This document shows, piece by piece, positions 20,364 through 29,865 of a DNA stretch of 43,119 bases; positions within the stretch are counted from its first letter, which is position 1, and every line of letters starts with the position of its first letter. The stretch covers positions 1 to 43,119 of the forward strand of contig JAOATE010000056.1 in the NCBI GenBank assembly GCA_030158305.1, in the 5' to 3' direction. The notes beneath the pieces were generated by a model. It made no database searches, had not been told where the DNA came from, and saw only the letters and a list, made by a program, of their open reading frames with translations. A program made the position numbers and the translations under genes. The DNA is from Burkholderiaceae bacterium. GTDB taxonomy: Bacteria; Pseudomonadota; Gammaproteobacteria; Burkholderiales; Burkholderiaceae_B.

Positions 20364-22382
20364 ATGTTTAAAACTATATTGATCGCTAATCGCGGTGAAA
20401 TCGCATGTCGGGTTGCAGCAACCGCGCGTAGGCTGGGTATTAAAACTATTGCAGTGTATTCGGATGCAGATGCGCAGTCCAAGCATGTTGTGAGTTGTGA
20501 TGTCGCGGTGCGAATTGGACCTGCAGCGGCGAGTGACAGTTATTTAAAAGGTGAGGTGATACTAGACGTTGCAAAGCGTTATGGTGCGCAAGCCATCCAT
20601 CCTGGGTATGGTTTTCTGTCAGAAAACGAGGGGTTTGCACTTGAGTGTGAAAAAGCAGGAATGACATTTGTTGGCCCACCTGCCGCCGCAATTGCTGCGA
20701 TGGGTAGTAAGGCTGCAGCAAAAAGTCTGATGGAAAAAGCGGGTGTCCCGCTTGTGCCTGGTTATCACGGAGAAAAGCAGGAGCCTGAGTTTTTGCGAAA
20801 GCAGGCTGACGCAATGGGCTATCCCGTGTTGATTAAAGCGAGTGCAGGCGGTGGAGGAAAAGGCATGCGCGTGGTGGAGGCGAGTCGAGATTTTGAAGCG
20901 GCGCTCGCATCGTGTCAAAGAGAGTCTCGCGCAAGCTTTGGTGATGATCGTGTATTGATCGAGCGCTATTTACACAAGCCACGTCATATCGAGATTCAGG
21001 TGTTTGCTGATATGCATGGGCATTGTATATATTTGTTTGAGCGCGACTGCTCCATACAAAGACGCCACCAAAAAGTTATTGAAGAAGCGCCAGCACCTGG
21101 GTTGAGCGTTGACATGCGGCGGGCGATGGGGGAGGCTGCAGTCGCTGCTGCCCAAGCTGTGAACTATGTGGGCGCGGGAACCGTTGAGTTTATCGTCGAG
21201 CCCAATGGGCGTTTCTATTTTATGGAGATGAATACGCGACTGCAGGTTGAGCATCCTGTGACTGAAATGATCACGGGGTTGGATTTGGTGGAGTGGCAAT
21301 TACGTGTCGCCGCCGGAGAGCCATTACCGCTGACACAGGAACAATTGCAGCTGACAGGCCATGCCATCGAAGCGCGTATTTATGCTGAAAATACAGAAAA
21401 AGGTTTTTTGCCATCGATTGGTCGACTGACGCATGTCGAGTGGCCCAAGCATGTCGACTTTACGCATGGCGAGGTGCGTCTGGATGCAGGTGTGCGGGAC
21501 GGCGATGAGATCTCGACTTATTACGATCCAATGATTGCAAAGTTGATCGTGTGGGGTGCAACCCGCGAGCAAGCACGCATTAGAATGCAGCAGGCCCTCT
21601 CGCAGACACAAATTGTGGGGGTGCATACCAATGTGGATTTTTTGTCGAGAGTGATGGACGATGAAGCTTTTGCATCCGCAGACCTTGATACTGGATTGAT
21701 TGAGCGCAGGCGCTCTACGTTGTTGCCTGAGCGCATGTCTACGTCAGATTTTGAATTAGCGTGTGCGATTGTGGCGGTTGTGTCTGAGGAGTATGCTGAG
21801 CGTGAATCAGGCGTATCTCAGGCTGGACATGCAAACGACCCGTGGGGCATATTGGATGGCTGGAGATTGAATGGTGACTACTGCCGACTTTTTCTATGGT
21901 TAGACGCAGAGACGCAGAGAAAGGCGAGCTTGTTGATGGTAGGTCAGTCAACACTTCTAGAGATAGAGGGTCGACGACATGAACTTTCATGGCAAAGTCA
22001 GCGCACGGCAACGGGAGTGCATCAACTTGTCTTGAGGTGGATGGGTGGTCAGCAAGCGGCAACAGTCATTAAGCAAGATGACCGAGTGGATATCTTTGCT
22101 CAAGGTCAGCATGTCGTGTTGAGTATGCAAGATCCCCTCAAGCAATTTGGGAGCAGCGAGACCAATGCCGCTGGCGGACTCAACGCACCGATGCCTGGCA
22201 AGATTATTGCTTTACATGTCAAGCCAGGACAGCGGGTTAAAAAAGGCGATGCGCTGATTGTGATGGAAGCAATGAAGATGGAGCACGTTGTGTTTGCTCC
22301 GTCCGAAGGTGTGGTGAAAGAGGTGTTTTTCGACCTAGGTGAGCAGGTGAGTGAAGGCTTGCCATTACTTGAGTTGGCATGA
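20364..22382 (+). CDS. mccA: Methylcrotonyl-CoA carboxylase, biotin-carboxylase (alpha) subunit
   Basis: The 672-residue alpha subunit (LiuD) carboxylates its own biotin using ATP and bicarbonate, then passes it to MccB. The order is biotin carboxylase N-domain (KTILIANRGEIACRV), ATP-grasp with the glycine-rich loop KASAGGGGKGMRVV and EMNTRLQVEHPVTE, BC C-domain, a linker, and the C-terminal biotinyl domain. The biotin acceptor is Lys638 in MEAMKMEHV. I start at ATG 20364, preceded by GGAG; the frame is open further upstream but inside mccB. Enoyl-CoA hydratase, isovaleryl-CoA dehydrogenase and HMG-CoA lyase genes, usual companions of these two, are absent from the window. Confidence 0.93.
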   Translation: MFKTILIANRGEIACRVAATARRLGIKTIAVYSDADAQSKHVVSCDVAVRIGPAAASDSYLKGEVILDVAKRYGAQAIHPGYGFLSENEGFALECEKAGMTFVGPPAAAIAAMGSKAAAKSLMEKAGVPLVPGYHGEKQEPEFLRKQADAMGYPVLIKASAGGGGKGMRVVEASRDFEAALASCQRESRASFGDDRVLIERYLHKPRHIEIQVFADMHGHCIYLFERDCSIQRRHQKVIEEAPAPGLSVDMRRAMGEAAVAAAQAVNYVGAGTVEFIVEPNGRFYFMEMNTRLQVEHPVTEMITGLDLVEWQLRVAAGEPLPLTQEQLQLTGHAIEARIYAENTEKGFLPSIGRLTHVEWPKHVDFTHGEVRLDAGVRDGDEISTYYDPMIAKLIVWGATREQARIRMQQALSQTQIVGVHTNVDFLSRVMDDEAFASADLDTGLIERRRSTLLPERMSTSDFELACAIVAVVSEEYAERESGVSQAGHANDPWGILDGWRLNGDYCRLFLWLDAETQRKASLLMVGQSTLLEIEGRRHELSWQSQRTATGVHQLVLRWMGGQQAATVIKQDDRVDIFAQGQHVVLSMQDPLKQFGSSETNAAGGLNAPMPGKIIALHVKPGQRVKKGDALIVMEAMKMEHVVFAPSEGVVKEVFFDLGEQVSEGLPLLELA

Positions 22383-22476
22383 AGTTACGAATGTTGCAGA
22401 CGTTTACAATCATTTCGCAAAACTACCAGTTAAAATGACAAGGTTGTCGTCCGATTATTTAATCAGGAGTCCATTC

Positions 22477-23439
22477 ATGTTTTTAAAATCTTTAGTGAAA
22501 GTGTTAGGTGCTACCGCGCTTGTCGCAGCCGTAGCCGCTCCCGCGCAAGCGCAGCAATTTTTCCGTATTGGTACGGGCGGAACCGCGGGTACTTATTACC
22601 CAGTGGGCGGCATGATCGCCAACTTGGTGACCCAGCCAGGCAAGCTGATTGCCTCCGCCGTGGCGAGCAATGGTTCGGTGGCGAACGTCAACGGCATCAT
22701 GGGCGGATCTCTTGAGTCGGGTTTTAGTCAGTCGGATGTGGCGTTTTGGGCATACACCGGCACGGGGACGTTTGCAGGCAAGCCCAAGGCAGCGGACTTA
22801 AGACTGATTGCCACGCTCTATCCAGAAAGCATTCACTTAGTCGCACGCAAAGGTTCTGGTATCAAATCAGTTGCTGACTTGCGCGGCAAGCGTGTTTCGA
22901 TGGATGAGCCAGGCTCTGGCACACTGGTCGATGTGCGATTGATTATGGGTGCATATGGTATGACGGATAAAGACGTCAAGGCCGAGTACATGAAGCCCAA
23001 TCAGGCGGGTGAAAAAATGAAGGATGGCGGATTGGATGCCTTCTTTATCGTGGCAGGCGCGCCAGTTGCGGCTGTTGCTGAGCTTGTTTCTAGTGGAGCA
23101 GGCGTGGAGCTTGTGTCGATCGCCGGGCCCGAGATTGATAAGTTACGCGCGTCACAACGCTTTTTTACGCCTGACGTCATTCCCGCAGGTACGTATCAAG
23201 GTGTCGGCGAGGTCAAGACCATCGCGGTGAATGCGCAGTGGGTCACCTCTGCCAAGCAGCCCGAAGCCGTCGTGTATGAGATCGTGAAAGCAGTGTATTC
23301 AGACGCTGCACAAAAAGCCTTGGCCGCTGGTCATTCAAAGGGCAAATTAATCACTCTCTCCAACGCAGTGGTGGGTGCAGGTATCCCCTTTCACCCAGGC
23401 GCAGAGAAGTTTTACAAAGAAAAAGGTTTGTTGAAGTAA
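22477..23439 (+). CDS. TAXI-family TRAP transporter solute-binding protein
   Basis: From ATG 22477 (CAGGAG upstream) the product is 320 residues. It begins with a signal peptide (about 1-23, ending PAQAQ). The mature protein has the TAXI-family FRIGTGGTAGTYYPVGGMIANL start, GSVANVNGIMGG, and the later GKRVSMDEPGSGT. It is the periplasmic receptor of a tripartite ATP-independent transporter, which captures a solute, usually an organic acid or amino acid such as glutamate, for sodium-driven uptake. The ligand cannot be read from sequence. The permease gene follows after 133 bases with a terminator-like hairpin between. Confidence 0.92.
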   Translation: MFLKSLVKVLGATALVAAVAAPAQAQQFFRIGTGGTAGTYYPVGGMIANLVTQPGKLIASAVASNGSVANVNGIMGGSLESGFSQSDVAFWAYTGTGTFAGKPKAADLRLIATLYPESIHLVARKGSGIKSVADLRGKRVSMDEPGSGTLVDVRLIMGAYGMTDKDVKAEYMKPNQAGEKMKDGGLDAFFIVAGAPVAAVAELVSSGAGVELVSIAGPEIDKLRASQRFFTPDVIPAGTYQGVGEVKTIAVNAQWVTSAKQPEAVVYEIVKAVYSDAAQKALAAGHSKGKLITLSNAVVGAGIPFHPGAEKFYKEKGLLK

Positions 23440-23497
23440 TGGCTCAAGGCGTCGAGCGTCTATTGCTCTTGGCGCCTAAAGTGATGATATGAGTAGC

Positions 23498-23537
23498 AAG
23501 GCGGTGAACGCGTAAGCGCAGCACCGCCTTTATTTTT
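23498..23537 (+). terminator. Terminator-like hairpin between TRAP receptor and permease
   Basis: AAGGCGGTG (23498-23506) pairs exactly with CACCGCCTT (23522-23530) around a 15-base loop, and TATTTTT follows at 23531-23537. A weaker hairpin with GAGC/GCTC and AGGCG/CGCCT arms precedes it near 23446-23478. Partial termination here would give more receptor than permease, a common need in binding-protein transporters. Confidence 0.75.
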
Positions 23538-23572
23538 GATCGAAATGGTCAACTGTTTATTAAGAGTCCGCC

Positions 23573-25597
23573 ATGCAAATTGACGAAGTCAAAGCCCAAG
23601 CACTCACTGAAAAATTTGATCCTGAAATTCGGTTTCGTCCCCTCGCGGCGGGAGCAACCTGGATTGTTTCGATCTTATTGGTTTCTTTGTCGATCTTTCA
23701 CTATTACACGGCGGGCTTTGGTTTATTACGTGAGTCCACGCATCGTGGCGTGCATCTTGCCTTTGTTTTAAGCCTGATTTTTTTGGTGTTTGGTTTTAAT
23801 AAACGGGCGTACAAGCGCGACCCCAAATCAACATGGTTCTCGCCAGGGGGCGTACCGCTCTTTGACTGGGCGATCGCCTTAGCGCTTGCGCTGACAGTGT
23901 TGTATATCCCTTACATTTTTGAAGAATTAGCCTTTAAGGTTGGCAACCCCGACACCATTGATGTCGTGATGGGCACCATCTTGTTGTTAGGACTGCTTGA
24001 GGGAACGCGTCGAGCAATGGGTTGGCCGCTGCCTATCATCGCGATTGTCTTTATTGTGTATGCGATGTTCGGTCAGGATTTTCCAGGGCTACTAAAGCAT
24101 GCTGGCAACACGTGGCCGCAAGTGGTCAATCACCTTTATTTGACGAGCCAAGGTGTCTATGGTGTTGCGATTGGTGTTGTGGCGACATATGTTTTTCACT
24201 TCGTATTGTTTGGGGTGTTGGCCACGCGGATTGGATTAGGGCAATTGTTTCTTGACGTGGCCTCTGCTGTCGCGGGGCGTTATGCAGGGGGACCGGCCAA
24301 GGTTTCGGTTTTTGGTTCGGCGATGTTTGGCATGTTGTCAGGGTCCTCGATCGCGAATGCCGTAACGGTGGGTTCGTTGACGATCCCTGCAATGATCCGA
24401 GTAGGTTATCCACGACATTTTGCCGCCGGCGTCGAGGCGGCATCCAGCACAGGTGGTCAAATTACACCTCCAATCATGGGGGCGGCTGCCTTTTTAATGA
24501 TTGAGTTTTTAAATATTCCTTATCGGGATATTGCGCTGGCAGCAACGTTTCCTGCCTTTTTATATTTCTTTGGCATGTTCATGCAGGTGCACTTTGAGGC
24601 CAAGCGCCAAAATTTGCGTGGCTTGACTGAAGAAGAAATGCCGAAGTTAAAAGAGTCCTTTCGCAAGCGTTGGCCAACGTTGATTCCGCTGGTGATTTTG
24701 ATCGGCGTGTTGGTGAGTGGCCGTACTCCCTATCTCGCAGCATTCGCAGGCATTACCGCATGTATCGTGGTGGGCCTACTCAATCCTGTTCAGCGGTTGC
24801 GCTGGAAGGATCTGTACGATGCCTTTGAAACCGGTGCTAAATATGCGTTGGCAGTGGGGGCCGCAGCGGGCACGGTGGGTATTGTGATTGGGGTGGTCAC
24901 ACTCACAGGTGTCGGCTTTAAGGTGTCGTTCATTGTGATCGCGGCTTCGCAAGCGATTGCGGGTGCAGCGGCCGCCGTGCTGCCTGAGTTTTTAGTCAAT
25001 ATGCAGACCTTGACTTTAATTGCTGCGTTGGCGATCACGGGTCTTGTTTGTATTTTGATGGGATGTGGAATTCCAACAACGGCAAACTACATCATCATGG
25101 TGGCCGTTGCGGCACCAACCTTGGTGCAGCTCGGTGTTCAGCCGCTTGCTGCGCATATGTTTGTTTTTTACTTTGGGATTTTGGCTGATCTGACTCCGCC
25201 CGTTGCCTTGGCGGCCTATGCGGCGGCCGGGATGGCAGGAAGCGATCCTTTCAAAACAGGCAATACAGCTTTTATGCTTGGAATCAGCAAGTTGCTGGTG
25301 CCTTTTGTGTTTATCTTTTCACCCTCCTTGCTCTTGGTATTGAAAGGATTTACGTGGTCGGAGTTTTTTGTGACCCTCAGTGGCGCGATGGTTGGCCTGG
25401 TATTGTTGTCCGCTTCATTTTCCGCATACTTTCTCACGCACATGAAAGCTTGGGAGCGTTGGACGTTTGCAGTTGCAGCCTTGTTGTTTATTGCGCCAGG
25501 CTGGGAAAGTGGTTTGGCAGGATTGCTGCTGGCACTCCCTGCGACACTGACACAGTTTGCTCGACGCGCGACACCACCGGCGACGGCTTCCGCGTAA
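23573..25597 (+). CDS. TRAP transporter fused permease (4TM + 12TM)
   Basis: A 674-residue integral membrane protein in which the small DctQ-like and large DctM-like TRAP subunits are fused, as is usual with TAXI receptors. Many hydrophobic helices are visible from residue 27 on. The DctM signature GSSIANAVTVGSLTIPAMIRVGYP is cut here after 20 residues and begins near residue 261. Later motifs are AASSTGGQITPPIMGAAAF and the symmetrical GCGIPTTANYIIMVAVAAP with ADLTPPVALAAYAAAG in the second half. It lies downstream of the receptor gene on the same strand and should move the captured solute with sodium. Confidence 0.93.
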   Translation: MQIDEVKAQALTEKFDPEIRFRPLAAGATWIVSILLVSLSIFHYYTAGFGLLRESTHRGVHLAFVLSLIFLVFGFNKRAYKRDPKSTWFSPGGVPLFDWAIALALALTVLYIPYIFEELAFKVGNPDTIDVVMGTILLLGLLEGTRRAMGWPLPIIAIVFIVYAMFGQDFPGLLKHAGNTWPQVVNHLYLTSQGVYGVAIGVVATYVFHFVLFGVLATRIGLGQLFLDVASAVAGRYAGGPAKVSVFGSAMFGMLSGSSIANAVTVGSLTIPAMIRVGYPRHFAAGVEAASSTGGQITPPIMGAAAFLMIEFLNIPYRDIALAATFPAFLYFFGMFMQVHFEAKRQNLRGLTEEEMPKLKESFRKRWPTLIPLVILIGVLVSGRTPYLAAFAGITACIVVGLLNPVQRLRWKDLYDAFETGAKYALAVGAAAGTVGIVIGVVTLTGVGFKVSFIVIAASQAIAGAAAAVLPEFLVNMQTLTLIAALAITGLVCILMGCGIPTTANYIIMVAVAAPTLVQLGVQPLAAHMFVFYFGILADLTPPVALAAYAAAGMAGSDPFKTGNTAFMLGISKLLVPFVFIFSPSLLLVLKGFTWSEFFVTLSGAMVGLVLLSASFSAYFLTHMKAWERWTFAVAALLFIAPGWESGLAGLLLALPATLTQFARRATPPATASA

Positions 25598-25730
25598 TGG
25601 GCGAGGGGTCATCTGCGGGGCGATCTGAGGGGTATTGCAGATAGCGTTTGTTGTTTTCTATGTTTAAGGGTAAAGTTATTTCACATGAGGGGTCTGACAG
25701 ACCCCGGTTAAAACAGGAGCCGTAGCTGCC
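25598..25730. other. Intergene with compact hairpin before smg
   Basis: This 133-base gap contains GGGGTCT (25689-25695) and AGACCCC (25699-25705) separated by GAC, a perfect seven-pair stem. It is followed by GGTTAAAACAGGAGCC and the smg start at 25731. No T-run follows, so it is not a classical terminator. AGGAG at 25715-25719 is the smg ribosome-binding site. A promoter is not obvious. Confidence 0.5.
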
Positions 25731-26189
25731 ATGTTCGATATCCTGGTTTACCTGTTTGAGAATTACTACACCCCCGAGGCCTGTCCGTCGGCCGAGGTCC
25801 TTGCCAAGCGGCTTGCCGCCGCAGGCTTCGAGCACACGGACATTGATGAGGCGCTTGGCTGGCTTGTTGGTTTAGCTGAAACCACTGAACAGTGTGTGGA
25901 TCTTGCGCACACGCCTGGCGATGGTTTTCGTGTGTACGCCGAGAATGAGCAGCAACACCTCGGTGCCCAAGCGATTGGTTTTATTACGTTCCTTGAGGCA
26001 ACGGAGGCTTTGTCGCCAGTATTGCGCGAAATCGTCATTGACCGCGCCATGGCAGCGACTGACGGCCCAGTCTCTCTGGAAAAGATCAAAATCATTGCCT
26101 TGATGGTCCTTTGGAGTCAGGAGTCTGAGGTGGATCATTTGATTCTTGAAGAGTTGTTGCGCGACGATGGTGACCGTCTGTTGCACTGA
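25731..26189 (+). CDS. smg: Smg/DUF494 family protein
   Basis: A 152-residue protein of the Smg (DUF494) family, found near dprA and topoisomerase genes in many proteobacteria. It opens with [13 protein letters not shown] and a predicted helical N-terminus, carries the [20 protein letters not shown] centre, and ends [22 protein letters not shown] split over two helices. The function is unknown. An AGGAG lies 11 bases before the ATG. It sits upstream of a topoisomerase gene as in relatives; dprA does not lie immediately upstream here, where the TRAP transporter ends. gluQ overlaps its 3' end. Confidence 0.92.
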   Translation: MFDILVYLFENYYTPEACPSAEVLAKRLAAAGFEHTDIDEALGWLVGLAETTEQCVDLAHTPGDGFRVYAENEQQHLGAQAIGFITFLEATEALSPVLREIVIDRAMAATDGPVSLEKIKIIALMVLWSQESEVDHLILEELLRDDGDRLLH

Positions 26190-27120
26190 ACAGCCCTCGG
26201 CTCAATTCCCATACGTTGGTCGCTTTGCGCCGAGTCCGAGCGGTCCCCTGCACGCAGGTTCAGTGGTAGCCGCTCTCGCGAGCTATTTGGATGCGCGTAC
26301 GCATGGTGGATCTTGGTTGGTGAGGATGGAGGATCTGGATGCGCCTCGCAATGTCCACGGTGCTGACCAGGTTATTTTGCAACAATTGCAGACTTTGGGA
26401 ATGCAGTGGGATGGTGAGGTTTTATATCAATCTCGCCGATTAAGCGCCTATCAGCAGTCCTATGATGCTCTTTTGTCGTTAAATCTCACTTATCCTTGCG
26501 GCTGCACTCGCCGAGAGATCGCCGACTCCGTGTTGCGCATGCAAGGACACTTTCCGGAGGGTGAGCGCCCCTATCCTGGCACCTGTCGCTCAGGGCAGCC
26601 AGAAGGGCGTCAGGCGCTCTCTTGGCGTCTGCGTGTACCAGAGGGTCGGACAAGCTTTGAAGATCGCTGGGTGGGCGCTATGGAACAGGAGGTGAGTCAA
26701 GTCGTGGGCGATTTTGTTTTGCGTCGTGCTGACGGCATTTGGGCGTATCAACTAGCTGTGGTGGTAGATGATGCGCATCAAGGTGTGACGCATGTGGTGC
26801 GCGGTGAGGATTTGCTCAGCAGCACTGCACGTCAGTTAGTGCTGTTTAATTTACTGGGCTTGTCCCCACCGACATATCTGCATGTCCCTGTTGTGACAGA
26901 TGAGGCGGGCCAAAAATTATCGAAACAAAATGGCGCAGCTGCGATAGATTTGAGTGATCCATTGGGTGTTTTGCAGCGGGCGTGGTTGGCGTTAGGCTTT
27001 GATCCTTTGCCTGTTGCGCAGGTCAGCCAGTTTTGGGCCGCTGCAATCCCCGTTTGGGTGCAAGGGCTGAGTCGTGCTAACTTGCACGGCATTCATCGCC
27101 GCATTTATGATCCGCGCTAG
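26167..27120 (+). CDS. gluQ: Glutamyl-Q tRNA(Asp) synthetase
   Basis: GluQ (GluQRS, YadB) is a truncated glutamyl-tRNA synthetase without anticodon-binding domain that attaches glutamate to queuosine in tRNA-Asp. The 317-residue product has the HIGH-like [12 protein letters not shown] at the start, MEDLDAPR, and a zinc site Cys-Gly-Cys followed by Tyr-x3-Cys (YPCGC and YPGTC). The KMSKS-like QKLSKQNGA is near residue 255. The length fits the family and excludes GltX. ATG 26167 is the only good ATG and overlaps smg by 23 bases. GTG 26170 is an alternative, and the first conserved residue is some 15 codons in, so the true start is uncertain. Confidence 0.92.
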   Translation: MVTVCCTEQPSAQFPYVGRFAPSPSGPLHAGSVVAALASYLDARTHGGSWLVRMEDLDAPRNVHGADQVILQQLQTLGMQWDGEVLYQSRRLSAYQQSYDALLSLNLTYPCGCTRREIADSVLRMQGHFPEGERPYPGTCRSGQPEGRQALSWRLRVPEGRTSFEDRWVGAMEQEVSQVVGDFVLRRADGIWAYQLAVVVDDAHQGVTHVVRGEDLLSSTARQLVLFNLLGLSPPTYLHVPVVTDEAGQKLSKQNGAAAIDLSDPLGVLQRAWLALGFDPLPVAQVSQFWAAAIPVWVQGLSRANLHGIHRRIYDPR

Positions 27121-27182
27121 ACTGAAGTCAGAAAAGCGCTAGGGTTGAGCGTGTTCAGTACTAGAGCCGTATTTGGAAAAGA

Positions 27183-29852
27183 ATGACTAAGACACTAATT
27201 ATTGCTGAAAAACCTTCTGTTGCCCTCGACATTTCGCGGGCCCTAGGAGGCTTTACGCGTGAGGGCGACTATTTTGAAAGTGACAATTTCGTTTTGTCCT
27301 CCAGCGTTGGTCACCTGTTAAGCCTCGTGGCACCGAATGATCCGGTCAAAGGAAAGTGGAGTTTTACTCACCTGCCCGTCATTCCGCCTCAGTTCGAGTT
27401 GAATCCCAGCGATAAAAAATCTGCTGAACGCTTGAAAATGTTGGTGCGTTTGATCAAGCGCAAGGATGTCACGGCGCTTATTAATGCATGTGACGCGGGC
27501 CGCGAGGGAGAGCTGATTTTTCGCTACATCGAGCAATATGCGGGTCAAAAAAAGCCTGTTCAGCGGCTTTGGCTGCAGTCGATGACGCAAGACGCGATTA
27601 AAGAGGCGTTCGCCAATTTACGTGCCGATACGACGATGAAGCCTCTGGAGGCTGCAGCACGCTCCCGTGCGGAGGCCGACTGGCTGGTGGGTATCAACGG
27701 TACGCGGGCCATGACGGCCTTTAACAGCAAAGATGGTGGTTTTTTCAAAACACCCGTTGGACGCGTACAAACACCGACGCTCGCCATTGTGTTTGAGCGT
27801 GAAGAAAAAATCCGGCGCTTTGAGCCGCGCAATTATTGGGAAGTCCGCGCGACCTTTGTCGCCGCCGCGGGTCTGTATGAAGGCCGCTGGTTTGATCCCC
27901 AGTTTAAGAAAGATGCAGAAGATCCAAGCAAGCATGAGTCTCGCCTTTGGGTAGAGGCCGCGGCAAAAAGTGTGGTCGCTGCTTGTCGCGAACAACCAGG
28001 TGTTGTGACCGAAGTTGCAAAGCCTAAAACAGAAGCTGCACCTGCTTTGTTTGATTTAACCTCTTTACAGCGCGAGGCGAACGGACGGTTTGGGTTTTCA
28101 GCCAAAGCGACCTTGTCCTTGGCGCAGAGTTTGTACGAGCGGCACAAAGCATTGACCTATCCGCGAACGGACTCCAAGCATTTGCCTGAAGACTACATCA
28201 ACACGGTACGCGCCACGATTGAGGGTATTGCCGAGGGGGGTGGCGTCACAAGAAACCTAGCACCTCATGCCAAAACGATTAGCAAGAGTGGTTGGGTCAA
28301 ACCAAATAAGAGAATTTTTGATAACAAGAAAGTGTCGGATCACTTTGCGATTATCCCGACATTGCAAATTCCTAAAGAACTCAGCGAAGCCGAAGCAAAG
28401 CTTTATGACTTGGTGGTCAAGCGCTTTTTGGCCATATTTTTCCCGTCGGCCGAATACCGCATGACGACGCGCACGACGACCGTTCAGGCCCATCAGTTTA
28501 AAACTGAAGGCAAGGTATTGGTCTCGCCAGGATGGTTGGCGGTATATGGTCGCGAAGCGCAGGAAGACGACGAGACCTTGGTGGCCGTGGTGGAGGGCGA
28601 GTCTGTTCGCACAGAAGAGGTGAATGCGATCGCGCTGGTCACTAAGCCACCCGCGCGCTACAACGAGGGCACTTTGTTGTCGGCGATGGAGCATGCCGGC
28701 AAGTTGGTGGATGATGACGATTTCGCGCAGGCGATGGCGGCACGCGGCCTTGGTACGCCAGCGACGCGGGCCTCTATTATCGAAGGCTTGCTCAACGAGA
28801 CTTACCTGCGACGTGAGGGCCGTGATCTGGTTCCGACAGCCAAGACGCGCCAGTTAATGACCTTGCTAAACGGTTTGGATGTTAAGGAATTGACGTCGCC
28901 AGAGTTAACGGGTGAGTGGGAGCATAAGCTTCAGCAGATTGAGCATGGCGAACTGGAGCGTGATGCGTTCATGCGCGAAATTGCGCAAATGACGCAAGTC
29001 ATTGTCAAGCGCGCCAAAGAATACGATCGCGATACTGTGCCAGGCGACTATGTCACGTTGACAACCCCATGTCCAAAATGCGGGTCTGTTGTAAAAGAAA
29101 ACTACCGTCGCTATGCATGTACGAGCTGCGACTTTTCAATCGGTAAACACCCCGGTGGAAGAACCTTTGAGCCTGAAGAAGTTGAAACGCTGATCACGGA
29201 TAAGCGCATTGGACCGATGCAGGGATTCATCAGCAAAATGGGCCGTCCATTTGCCGCGATCTTAAAGCTGGATCCTGATTCAAAGTTGGAATTTGATTTT
29301 GGTCAGCGCGATGAAGAGTCAAATGAACCGGTAGATTTTTCAGGGCATGCGCCATTGGGTCATTGTCCTAAATGCTCGGCGCGTGTGTTTGAGCACGGCA
29401 TGAGCTATATCTGCGAGAAATCGGTTGGACCCGAACGTAACTGTGATTTCCGCTCGGGCAAAGTGATTTTGCAGCAAGAAATTGGTGCGGATCAAATGGT
29501 CAAGCTGTTAGAAAGTGGTAAGACTGATTTGCTAGAAGGCTTTGTTTCGAGTCGGACCAATCGAAAATTCAAGGCGTATCTTGCGCGCGGTGAGGGCGGA
29601 AAAGTTAGCTTTGAATTTGAAGCGCGTCCAGAGAAGCCAGGGCGCAAAACACCGACGAAAACACCCGGGAAAACCGCGACAAAAACGGCTGGAAAGACAG
29701 CCGCTAAAAAGACAACAAAAACGGCCACTAAGTCTGCAGCAAAAAAGGCGCCGACAAAAACCGCTGCAAAAAAAGCGGTGAAAAAAGCGGTTAAAAAAGT
29801 GGCGAAAAAAGCAGTAAAAAAATCTACGGATAACGTGGTTTTAGATGAATGA
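27183..29852 (+). CDS. topB: Type IA DNA topoisomerase (topoisomerase III-like) with lysine-rich tail
   Basis: An 889-residue type IA topoisomerase that relaxes or decatenates DNA through single-strand passage. The N-terminus LIIAEKPSVALDISRALG and the TOPRIM acidic DAGREGE (104-110) resemble TopB rather than TopA. The catalytic tyrosine is Tyr326 in TYPRTDS. Two zinc-ribbon-like Cys clusters follow, with CxxC pairs at about 630/633 and 646/649 and another at 728/731. Residues from about 816 to the end form a Lys/Ala/Thr-rich tail with KKAVKK-type repeats resembling histone H1, common in Burkholderiales topoisomerases. GGAAAA precedes the ATG. panB follows after 13 bases. Confidence 0.93.
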   Translation: MTKTLIIAEKPSVALDISRALGGFTREGDYFESDNFVLSSSVGHLLSLVAPNDPVKGKWSFTHLPVIPPQFELNPSDKKSAERLKMLVRLIKRKDVTALINACDAGREGELIFRYIEQYAGQKKPVQRLWLQSMTQDAIKEAFANLRADTTMKPLEAAARSRAEADWLVGINGTRAMTAFNSKDGGFFKTPVGRVQTPTLAIVFEREEKIRRFEPRNYWEVRATFVAAAGLYEGRWFDPQFKKDAEDPSKHESRLWVEAAAKSVVAACREQPGVVTEVAKPKTEAAPALFDLTSLQREANGRFGFSAKATLSLAQSLYERHKALTYPRTDSKHLPEDYINTVRATIEGIAEGGGVTRNLAPHAKTISKSGWVKPNKRIFDNKKVSDHFAIIPTLQIPKELSEAEAKLYDLVVKRFLAIFFPSAEYRMTTRTTTVQAHQFKTEGKVLVSPGWLAVYGREAQEDDETLVAVVEGESVRTEEVNAIALVTKPPARYNEGTLLSAMEHAGKLVDDDDFAQAMAARGLGTPATRASIIEGLLNETYLRREGRDLVPTAKTRQLMTLLNGLDVKELTSPELTGEWEHKLQQIEHGELERDAFMREIAQMTQVIVKRAKEYDRDTVPGDYVTLTTPCPKCGSVVKENYRRYACTSCDFSIGKHPGGRTFEPEEVETLITDKRIGPMQGFISKMGRPFAAILKLDPDSKLEFDFGQRDEESNEPVDFSGHAPLGHCPKCSARVFEHGMSYICEKSVGPERNCDFRSGKVILQQEIGADQMVKLLESGKTDLLEGFVSSRTNRKFKAYLARGEGGKVSFEFEARPEKPGRKTPTKTPGKTATKTAGKTAAKKTTKTATKSAAKKAPTKTAAKKAVKKAVKKVAKKAVKKSTDNVVLDE

Positions 29853-29865
29853 TCGGGAAACTAAA

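Noticed and set aside
22400-22407. Possible third LiuR half-site ACGTTTAC upstream of the TAXI receptor
   Set aside because: Only one arm is present; the palindrome is not completed by the bases that follow.
29640-29830. Lysine-codon-rich repeats at the end of topB considered as a DNA tandem repeat
   Set aside because: The repetition follows from the K/A/T-rich protein tail; the nucleotide units are irregular and stay in frame.
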